A stretch of 64,000 bases of DNA from Saturnia japonica (Eukaryota > Arthropoda > Insecta > Lepidoptera > Saturniidae): contig CM065329.1 of the NCBI GenBank assembly GCA_033032175.1, forward strand, positions 10,918,985 to 10,982,984, read 5' to 3'. Position numbers and translations under genes: made by a program. Shown piece by piece: positions 60,001 through 64,000 of this stretch. The notes beneath the pieces are model-generated. The model searched no databases. It saw nothing but the letters and a program-made list of their open reading frames with translations, and had not been told where the DNA came from. Positions within the stretch are counted from its first letter, which is position 1; every line of letters starts with the position of its first letter.

Positions 60001-60623
60001 TGCGAACAGTTCTTTTCATTGATGAAAGTTAATAAATCAACACATCGTACAAGACTGACTGACGATAATTTGGAAAATTCTTTACGTCTTTGTATCAGTG
60101 GAATTAATCCAAATATCAATGGATTAGTTTCCCAAATTCAAGATCAAGTGTCTCATTGATTTCGGTGTATTTAACTTTCGTAGTTTGTAACAATTGCAAA
60201 TTTAACGATTTAATTATAATGTACAATTTTTTAAAAATTCATTTTTTTATTTTAATAAATTGTACTATAATAACATTGTCGTATTATTTCATGTCTAATA
60301 TCTATCGCAAAAAATATTATCACTACTTTAAAATGCACTAAGCATGTACTTCTAAACGCGGTCCGCGAGCATATTTGCACGCTAAAGTTTGGCCCTCAAC
60401 ATGTCAAAGGTTGCCCATACCTGGCCTAGACAAACATTCATCGACTTTCTAGATAAATTTTTGCGAATCAGGGCGAGCGTCTCCTGACCATGTCGTGTTC
60501 AGACAAAGTGGCTCGTTGGTGCGTCGTCGGGCTGCAGGGGGCGCTGCTGTCGCGGATGCTCCGACCCGTCTACCCGCACTCGCTAGTGCTCGGTTCCCTG
60601 CTTCACCCGCATCACATGTACAG
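34696..60623 (+). CDS. Adar: ADAR, double-stranded RNA adenosine deaminase (13 exons visible, both ends missing)
   Basis: This gene encodes the enzyme that deaminates adenosine to inosine in double-stranded RNA, acting in the nucleus on pre-mRNA. Thirteen exons with AG acceptors and GT donors join in one frame across twelve junctions (1,547 nt, about 516 codons). In the visible product, dsRBD1 is about residues 71-138 and dsRBD2 about 183-258; each carries the basic helix motif (SKREARK; SSKKLAK). The deaminase domain starts near residue 285. It shows the zinc-binding and proton-shuttle motif HAE (349-351), the PCG motif with zinc ligand Cys409, and the SCSDK motif with Cys474. The initiator exon and the C-terminal part of the deaminase domain are not seen. 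The two-dsRBD layout matches the insect ADAR (ADAR2-like) type. All introns are filled with repeats. Exon boundaries were read by eye from splice signals and frame, not from transcripts. Confidence 0.96.
35705..35742. repeat. (AT)n microsatellite
   Basis: A run of alternating A and T lies in the ADAR intron before exon B. The duplicate at about 30,280 has only a few units, so the tract is length-variable. Confidence 0.9.
36021..36091 (+). CDS. Adar: ADAR exon B
   Basis: A long T tract ending GATAG precedes the exon and a GTATGT donor follows. The 71-nt exon takes one base from exon A to form a Tyr codon and encodes [16 protein letters not shown] and AGFKWNLQ, a basic linker before dsRBD1. 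It ends in phase 0, as exon C requires. The first 46 bases also occur, with flanking intron, at 30,561-30,606. Confidence 0.82.
36380..37860. repeat. Paired composite repeat, copy 1
   Basis: Both ends match the region 44,240-45,210. The left end shares TTCTATAACAACTCT and CTCGCCCCCA, and the right end shares GAGCTCTTTTCAACAAAAC, TTGCGGATACGCGGC and GCTCGTGGAGGTRGCG. The middles are largely different. I could not assign a class; no coding frame is supported. Confidence 0.65.
38060..38215 (+). mobile_element. SINE family 2-related body beside a tRNA-like sequence
   Basis: The family 2 body begins GAGACCATATCATAGTGGTA. Just upstream, 37,950-38,030 in reverse complement looks like a tRNA pseudogene head (GTGGCGGAGTGGTAG and CGGGTTCGACCCCCG). 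The two are in opposite orientations. Confidence 0.65.
38758..39401 (-). mobile_element. PIF-Harbinger remnant with TTA target duplication
   Basis: Imperfect 15-bp inverted ends (AGGCTGCTGCATACG and TGGTCGTTGCATACG, 11 of 15 identical) with further matching inward (GTGTT, GGACGG) enclose 644 bp. TTA flanks both sides (38,755-38,757 and 39,402-39,404), the target size of this superfamily. A short coding piece inside supports the call. The element is internally deleted. Confidence 0.8.
39075..39241 (-). pseudogene. Harbinger transposase N-terminal fragment
   Basis: The minus strand encodes [14 protein letters not shown] and [20 protein letters not shown], then [13 protein letters not shown]. 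The R-R-W-x-V-H-P pattern followed by an acidic helix is the normal N-terminal signature of Harbinger transposases. Nothing of the catalytic domain remains. Confidence 0.8.
39893..40036 (+). CDS. Adar: ADAR exon C (first half of dsRBD1)
   Basis: The exon is 144 nt, phase 0 to 0, between TTTATTAG and GTGAGT. It encodes the start of the first double-stranded RNA-binding domain: [10 protein letters not shown] is the first helix and [17 protein letters not shown] is the first strand and loop with the conserved GPxH core. The domain continues in exon D. Confidence 0.95.
42197..43110. repeat. Tandem duplication, about 453-bp unit
   Basis: A unit beginning TTTTTGCCCCCATTTATAGA and ending near CAACAAAACTCGTGGAGG occurs twice head to tail (from about 42,197 and from about 42,650). 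The copies differ by small indels and substitutions. It lies in the ADAR intron before exon D. The family is not recognised. Confidence 0.85.
43520..43673 (+). CDS. Adar: ADAR exon D (second half of dsRBD1 and linker)
   Basis: The exon follows ATTACAG and precedes GTAATA, is 154 nt long and leaves in phase 1. It encodes the last strands and the basic helix of dsRBD1 ([14 protein letters not shown]), followed by a linker with FTADAHT. A nearby alternative AG (TTGCAG, 6 nt downstream) would drop two residues without breaking the frame. Confidence 0.95.
43725..44320 (-). pseudogene. LINE ORF2 C-terminal fragment
   Basis: Reading right to left, two frames give [20 protein letters not shown] and then [46 protein letters not shown] and [15 protein letters not shown]. 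This order is typical of the end of a lepidopteran LINE polymerase ORF. A frameshift near 44,050 separates the parts. It lies in the ADAR intron after exon D. Confidence 0.8.
44240..45210. repeat. Paired composite repeat, copy 2
   Basis: This is the partner of 36,380-37,860 with the same end blocks in the same orientation and a shorter, mostly unrelated middle. It lies in the ADAR intron after exon D, next to a LINE fragment. Confidence 0.65.
45211..47993. other. ADAR intron between exons D and E, repeat remnants only
   Basis: Pieces of the ACTAGCTGTGCCC-type repeat lie at 46,680-47,120, and a related piece ending GCCGCGGGCACAGCTATAC at 47,270-47,438. No gene is seen. Confidence 0.55.
47994..48170 (+). 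CDS. Adar: ADAR exon E (linker and start of dsRBD2)
   Basis: The exon is 177 nt, from a TTGTCAG acceptor to a GTAATT donor, phase 1 to 1. It encodes a Pro/Ser/Thr-rich linker and then the first helix of dsRBD2 ([13 protein letters not shown]), the strand [10 protein letters not shown] and a short acidic loop. It lies between repeat-rich introns. Confidence 0.93.
48200..48520 (+). mobile_element. tRNA-headed SINE, family 2 (most complete copy)
   Basis: It begins GATGGCTCAGATGGTAGCG (A-box like), followed by GTGAGTTCGAATCCCTG (B box), then the body GTGGTGAAACCATAGCATGA, TACCACCCTC-type block and GAGAGCCAGTCTTCC, ending in an A run. It begins 29 bases after ADAR exon E. Confidence 0.85.
48545..48785 (-). 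mobile_element. CR1-like LINE 3' end
   Basis: This is the reverse complement of 32,510-32,700, including CCAGACATCACTATCGTTC and CTATAATAACCTTTTGACAG. It is a short 5'-truncated insertion within the ADAR intron after exon E. Confidence 0.85.
49321..49395 (+). CDS. Adar: ADAR exon F (middle of dsRBD2)
   Basis: This 75-nt exon lies between TTATTTCAG and GTGAGT, phase 1 to 1. It encodes the central strands of dsRBD2 ([18 protein letters not shown]). The GRFEGYG-like end matches the turn before the RNA-binding helix that begins exon G. Confidence 0.94.
50538..50673 (+). CDS. Adar: ADAR exon G (end of dsRBD2 and inter-domain linker)
   Basis: The exon is 136 nt between ATTGCCAG and GTAACT, phase 1 to 2. 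It encodes the basic helix of dsRBD2 ([16 protein letters not shown]) and then a linker ending [10 protein letters not shown] that leads into the deaminase domain. The donor must be GTAACT rather than reading on, because the next in-frame codons give a stop. Confidence 0.93.
50712..51215 (+). repeat. Interspersed repeat, 'ACTAGCTGTGCCC' family
   Basis: The copy starts TAACTAGCTATGCCCGCAG and holds the shared block CAAAATTGGTCCAAGCAT and GTACAAACAGACAGACAGAC. It lies in the ADAR intron between exons G and H. Confidence 0.7.
51526..51637 (+). CDS. Adar: ADAR exon H (start of deaminase domain)
   Basis: The exon runs 112 nt from GCCCGCAG to GTGATT, phase 2 to 0. It encodes [18 protein letters not shown] and [10 protein letters not shown], the conserved opening of the adenosine-deaminase domain, and ends at GAK, which continues directly into VIAVTTGTK of exon I. 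Confidence 0.95.
51665..51896 (+). mobile_element. tRNA-headed SINE, family 1
   Basis: The copy carries GGACCTGGGTTCGATTCCC and the body AGTAGCAGCTCGGAGTTTGG, ending TATGTTATGTTATG. It lies just after ADAR exon H, in the sense orientation. Confidence 0.85.
52480..52745 (+). mobile_element. tRNA-headed SINE, family 2
   Basis: The head (GGCTCGGTGGTAACG, GAGTTCGAATCCCTG) and body (CATAGCATGGTGGTATAGC) match the copy at 48,200. It lies in the ADAR intron between exons H and I. Confidence 0.85.
53029..53115 (+). CDS. Adar: ADAR exon I (catalytic HAE motif)
   Basis: The exon is 87 nt, phase 0 to 0, between GTTTCCAG and GTATGT. It encodes [17 protein letters not shown] and ends NDCHAE. The His binds catalytic zinc and the Glu shuttles protons in the family. 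The TGTKC sequence is the conserved segment just before the active site. Confidence 0.97.
53455..53745 (-). mobile_element. CR1-like LINE 3' end
   Basis: A second minus-strand copy of the same LINE tail lies in the ADAR intron between exons I and J. It begins at a T run and shares GATCCACCCTATAATAACC with the copy at 48,545-48,785. Confidence 0.85.
53885..53951 (+). CDS. Adar: ADAR exon J
   Basis: This 67-nt exon follows GTTGCCAG and precedes GTAAAT, phase 0 to 1. It encodes [17 protein letters not shown], the helix that follows the HAE motif in ADARs and opens the deaminase core. Confidence 0.93.
54245..54345 (-). mobile_element. SINE family 2 fragment, inverted
   Basis: The stretch GTTTGGCGACAGATTTTGAA to CGACGTTCC is the reverse complement of the family 2 body, including the TAGTCAGGC(A) block and TATGGTTTCATCACGATG. 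It lies between ADAR exons J and K. Confidence 0.75.
54871..55042 (+). CDS. Adar: ADAR exon K (PCG zinc motif)
   Basis: The exon is 172 nt between GTGATCAG and GTCAGT, phase 1 to 2. After a variable Pro-rich loop it encodes [20 protein letters not shown], where Cys is the second zinc ligand, and ends DKHPNR. Confidence 0.96.
55168..55403 (-). mobile_element. tRNA-headed SINE, family 1
   Basis: This inverted copy contains GCTCGACTTGGGAATCGAAC and the body CCGAGCTGCTACTGAGAATT. It lies in the ADAR intron after exon K and is opposite in orientation to the copy at 51,665-51,896. Confidence 0.85.
55410..55850 (-). repeat. Interspersed repeat, 'ACTAGCTGTGCCC' family, inverted
   Basis: The reverse complement starts CTAGCTGTACCCGCGGCTTC and ends with the GACAGACAAT tail. 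It is opposite in orientation to the copy at 50,712-51,215. Confidence 0.7.
57288..57390 (+). CDS. Adar: ADAR exon L (RNA-contacting loop region)
   Basis: The exon is 103 nt from ATCACAG to GTATAC, phase 2 to 0. It encodes [18 protein letters not shown] and VQTWDGVLQ. The RTKxExGEGTIPV segment is nearly invariant in ADARs and includes the Glu of the base-flipping loop. Confidence 0.97.
57412..57665 (+). mobile_element. SINE family 2, head truncated
   Basis: The copy starts at CCGATGAACGTGAGTTCGAA and continues through the family 2 body (ACCATAGCATGGTGGTAGGG). It begins 21 bases after ADAR exon L and abuts the hAT element. Confidence 0.8.
58018..58099. repeat. Perfect 14-bp inverted repeat upstream of the hAT promoter
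   Basis: GTGAGGCGGCAAAC at 58,018-58,031 is repeated inverted at 58,086-58,099, with 54 bases between. It lies in the 5' region of the transposon, where hAT transposases often bind subterminal motifs. Confidence 0.8.
58176..58213 (+). promoter_or_regulatory. Probable core promoter of the hAT transposase
   Basis: A TATATAAA box at 58,176-58,183 is followed about 30 bp later by TCAGTT (58,208-58,213), the arthropod initiator consensus. The transposase ATG lies 150 bp downstream. The spacing is near the usual range, so this is a reasonable but untested promoter. Confidence 0.6.
58362..60159 (+). pseudogene. hAT transposase, GTF2IRD2/ZBED5-like, broken
   Basis: The start [14 protein letters not shown] leads to a BED-like zinc finger (CLLCN, then HYSTKH). 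A Glu codon is replaced by TAA at 58,482-58,484. Frameshifts follow near 58,577, 59,010 and 59,405, and an in-frame TGA near 59,479. Core landmarks remain: [48 protein letters not shown] and EVRWLSKG. The C-terminal dimerisation region is [20 protein letters not shown]. Proteins of this family derive from, or are, hAT transposases. This copy is not functional. Confidence 0.9.
60472..60623 (+). CDS. Adar: ADAR exon M (third zinc ligand; last exon in window)
   Basis: The exon is 152 nt from GCGAATCAG to GTCAGT, starting in phase 0 and leaving two bases of an Arg codon. It encodes [16 protein letters not shown] with the third zinc Cys, then LQGALLSRM and [14 protein letters not shown]. The final deaminase exons were not found in the remaining 3.4 kb, so they should lie beyond the right edge. 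Confidence 0.96.
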
Positions 60624-60756
60624 GTCAGTGCATCGCCTAAACATAAAACTATGTACCTAGTCTACGTTCGCAAAAACTTTTGATCTGGAATTGACATGTT
60701 GTGGTTTTTATTTCTAATTAATTAACTTTGGGAATTTCTTAAGCTCACTACAACCT

Positions 60757-62323
60757 TTCAAAAGTGTAGGTAGGCTCGCGCCCCGTACCCCGCCGCACCC
60801 TGCCGCGCTAGGTGAAGGTCTCTCACCTTACGTTGTAGTACTATGAGTACATAAATACATTACCTAAACTTCTGTTATTATTACCAATTGCAACAATTCA
60901 ACTTTGATTCCAATTTTCCCCTCATATAATTTTATTTACAATAACTGAATAATTAAATGTCCTTTACATACATTATTTACACAGTTATTTTATTTACACT
61001 ACCTGTACTGAAGCAATTGTTCAAAATGTTGTCTGTTCATTTCAATACACAATTGAGCCCGTTTCTGCAAATTCTCTTCAAGTTTCCGTAAAGTATTTAT
61101 GTCTTGTTTCGCTTCATTAAAAGCACGAACGATTTTTCTTTTTAAACTGTCCACAGTACGGCATTCTTCTGTATAAACAAGTCTTTTCACTTCAGACCAC
61201 AAAAAAATGTCTAGTGGAGTCAGGTCTGGGCTTCTCGGTGGCCAAGGCACAGGACCGCCTCGCCCTATCCATCTATCACTAAACCGATTGTCCAAATAAG
61301 CGCGCACTGGTCGCGCGTAATGCCCCGGGCAGCCATCTAGCTGGAAAAATAGTCCTTGTAGATATGCTAAGGGGACATTCTCCAGTAATTCAGGAATAAC
61401 GTTCGTTAGCATATCTAAAAACGTGCCACCGGTCAAATGTCCCTCTATGGACACAGGCCCTATAATAACATCATTAATTATTCCGGCCCATACGTTAACA
61501 CTAAACCTAATTTGGTGTAAATGTTCTTTATTAACGTGCGGGTTATTAAAATCTCAAAAATGTTCATTATGAATATTAAATATTCCTACCCGTGTAAACG
61601 TTGATTCATCGGTCCATAAAATATTCACATTTTGGTTTTGTATTATCCAATGACACAAAGCTATGCGAGATTGAGCATCCATGTCATCTAGAGCCTGGGT
61701 GCGCCGAAAGTGGTAAGGATGCATTTCCGATCGTTCGAACAGGCTCCAGACGTAGTAATGGCTCACATTAAATCTCCGACTGCCTGTCGCGTACTTCGTC
61801 GTGGATGTTGCTCAAAATATCTGAGAATGCTTTCTTCGACGCCGGTTGAGTGCACGGGATGCCGTCCGCTATCACGAGCATGTAAAGGCACTCGGAACTG
61901 GCCGTGACTCAAAAGATGTTGTGTCGCTGCCAGGATTGTGTGCGTTGATGGAATCTGTGGGTTTGATATTCCATAACTACGTAGCACTTCCACATGTTCC
62001 GGCCGGATATACATACGCCTAGCAGCTGCGAGGTTTTCGCCGGCAATCGCATAGAAACGCACCATGTCCATCCACTCCAGGTTTGAATATTGGTAATGTC
62101 GCGAACTCATTTATAAATAATCAAAAGTTCGCGACTCGTGAGCAAGACGTATACGCGTGGGTTCGCGGGATGCGTACACGTCGTACATCACAGGGTCACT
62201 CGGAAGCAATTTGCCAACTGTCGGTCGGCGCAAATCCTTCCGATTCCTTCAGTGGTAGCGCGGGGGTGGTAGAGGCGCGGGCAGGGGTTGTCCGCAGCGG
62301 GCGCATGCCTTTCACTTTTAAAA
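60757..62323 (-). mobile_element. Mariner-family transposon, DD41D (rosa-like), decayed
   Basis: The transposase is bracketed by weakly inverted ends: TTCAAAAGTGTAGGTAGGCT, then CGCGCC, near 60,757-60,782 and, inverted, TTTAAAAGTGAAAGGC, then ATGCGCCC, near 62,299-62,323. The match is imperfect, so the exact ends are uncertain. It lies 3' of the last visible ADAR exon. Confidence 0.7.
60999..62110 (-). pseudogene. DD41D transposase (rosa-like), frameshifted
   Basis: Reading right to left from 62,110, the N-terminal helix-turn-helix part (MSSRHYQYSNLEWMDMVRFY to STRQAVGDL) breaks by frameshift near 61,763. The next part carries the first Asp (NILWTDESTFTR) and reaches a TGA at about 61,556. 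The rest holds LFFQLDGCPGHYARPV and PRSPDLTPLDIFLWSEVK. I count 41 residues between the second and third Asp, which defines the DD41D group. It ends at 60,999. The product would cut and paste at TA. Only three lesions are visible, so decay is moderate. Confidence 0.9.
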
Positions 62324-62329
62324 CTCCGT

Positions 62330-63849
62330 TAGCTAGCGAAATTGAATATTGGCTAGGTTTTTTTTTTTTTTTTTTACTTAACATTATGCACACCTTGCAT
62401 ATACCTTTCCCTTGCTCCCTTGGAAGACTGGCAGAGAATGCTTTTTAGCATTAAGTCCTCCATTTGTACTTTTTTTTTGTGCAATAAAGAATATATATAT
62501 ATGCTGTAGTAATTATTTCAAATTCGATTTAATTTATTTTAAGTAATTTTATTATTTTCACTTTTTTTACTTATCACATTTAATATTAAATGGTTTTATA
62601 TGATTATAGAGTATGGACTGAGTACGTATATTCCGAAAAATAGTTCGATTCTATTACACGGTGTATAGTACGTCACTACAGTACACTAAAGTAAACAGTA
62701 TGTTCTCTCGGCAGTGTTTTCGAAATAATTACCTGCAGCCGCTCGGTAGATAAACACGCACAAGGGCTGCCCTCTGACCGTATTTCTTAGGTTCTTTTTA
62801 CCAAAATATATTATCTACTAGAAATTTTGTAAGTTTTAATTTAAATTAAGTATTTATTCTTGGTTTTTATTTCTAGTTTCATAACTGATTGTGAGGTAGT
62901 AAGAAGGGAATGGTACATTTAAAAAAAAGAATTTGTTGCTTAAAGATTGATAAATCAAAAATAATTTAAAATATTACCGCGAAAATTAAAAATATTGTAT
63001 TTGCTTATTTTAATCATAAGTAAAATATTTTAACAACAAATATTTAATAATATAATAATTTACTCGATAATATTAATAAAAAGCCTTGATAATATTAATA
63101 ATAATATGAAAATTAAACTTTGAAGTTGAATAACTTTTAAACCAATAGACTAATGGAAAAATTATAAGAGACCTTTTTTGTAGAGCATTAAATTCTCTAT
63201 GAAAATATCTATGATTTATAATTTTTAATTCATTCGTTCCCAAGTTATAAAATTATTAACAACAAAAGAAATTTTTCTTTGTTATTTACTTAGGAAACTT
63301 AGATTGGAATGCGCACTATCTTAGAGTTAATATAAAGAGCTCAAATTTTCAGGGAATTTTTTTTTATCAATTTGGAAGCATTTGAGCCCCTGGAAGCAAA
63401 GAAATTTGAAAATAATCTTATTAAGGGCCACCCTACTATTTATAGTAGTTCATATATTTTTTAATTAATAAATATTAAAAGGTTGGAAATAAAACGGAAG
63501 TATATTTTAACAATTTAATTTCATAAGTTTCTTATAAAATTATTTTAATTAGTTAAAATAATGGCGGTGATTTCTATACAATTTATACAAGAACGAAATG
63601 TCCAGGTCAGAAGGCCAACTGAAAAATCTTTTGAATAAATTAAAAACGGCCCAATTAAAACATATCGTAGTAATTTCTGTGACTTGGATTTTGAATTTTA
63701 TTGTAATGAGCTACAGCCACCTTTGGTGATTCAGTATTTCAAATGCGAAGATTGATTTGCTCTAATAGATTCACCGTAAGTTTGTAAATGAAATACGTAT
63801 TTTCAATTAAGTACGAACAGTACTGCTCGGAGTATTCTATTGTAGCATT
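62330..63849. other. Very AT-rich ADAR intron or downstream sequence
   Basis: No further ADAR exon, element or RNA gene is supported. Low-complexity A/T runs dominate. Confidence 0.55.
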
Positions 63850-64000
63850 GTCTTCTTTGTTTGGCCGATTGAGCATTTTTTCGACCTGACTGCACTGCTA
63901 GTGTAAAGGGCCTCAGAAGCCTCAGAAGACTTTGACCGGGCTTAGGGGCGAGCGTTGAAGGCCCTCAGCAATAAGCTCAAGGGTGGCAAAGCGGACGAAA
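63850..64000 (-). mobile_element. Diverged Jockey-like 3' end, cut by window edge
   Basis: From about 63,875 the sequence follows the same order as the Jockey 3' UTR (CTGACTGCACTGCTAG, then GACCGGGCTTAGGGGCGAGC, then a CTCAGC block), but with many differences. It is a related subfamily or older copy and continues beyond the window. Confidence 0.6.

Larger units (their letters stand above)
57900..60423 (+). mobile_element. hAT transposon, full length but decayed
   Basis: The ends are inverted (CATATATGGGCAAC at 57,900-57,913 and, inverted, CAGGTATGGGCAAC at 60,410-60,423). Eight-base flanks match at 7 of 8 positions: GCCTGGAC (57,892-57,899) and GCCTAGAC (60,424-60,431), the size expected for hAT. 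A transposase gene with its own core promoter lies inside. The element occupies the ADAR intron between exons L and M. Confidence 0.9.

Noticed and set aside
62083..62448. 121-codon plus-strand ORF
   Set aside because: It runs over the antisense of the mariner 5' region and a long T run; no recognisable domain.

Overview
The window is AT-rich, very repeat-dense eukaryotic DNA, most likely from a moth or butterfly. The reasons are the mixture of interspersed repeats (two tRNA-headed SINE families, Jockey, CR1-like and RTE-like LINEs, and rosa-type mariner, hAT and PIF-Harbinger DNA transposons) and a many-exon insect-type ADAR gene. I ran no database search, so the species is unassigned.

One host gene can be supported: a plus-strand ADAR (adenosine deaminase acting on RNA) gene. 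Thirteen coding exons lie between 34,696 and 60,623. All twelve junctions keep one reading frame, giving about 516 codons with two double-stranded RNA-binding domains and most of the deaminase domain. The true first exon and the C-terminal exons were not found. The gene runs off the right edge, and its 5' end is upstream of 34,696 or unrecognised.

Almost everything else is transposable. 0-14.4 kb: SINE and LINE pieces, a decayed ZBED-type hAT, and a decayed IS630/Tc1/mariner-superfamily element with unusual D-81-E catalytic spacing that contains a nested Jockey tail. 14.4-18.9 kb: a decayed CR1-like LINE whose ORF1 has a PHD-like finger, a coiled coil and an FP25K-like region. 18.9-30.6 kb: a mosaic of near-identical copies of other parts of the window, containing a complete Jockey element with both ORFs open and a perfect 12-bp target-site duplication. 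30.6-33 kb: a second CR1-like LINE copy with a nested RTE-like tail. 34.7-60.6 kb: ADAR exons separated by introns full of SINEs, a Harbinger remnant, a LINE fragment, paired repeats and a complete but decayed hAT. 60.7-62.3 kb: a decayed DD41D (rosa-like) mariner on the minus strand.

The most useful results are the ADAR exon map; the young Jockey together with its natural empty site elsewhere in the window; three independent Jockey-family insertions each with a 12-bp duplication; the D-81-E transposon; and the duplication mosaic. The mosaic includes a roughly 1.1 kb stretch whose error pattern suggests poor assembly. I see no clear evidence for an undescribed cellular system.
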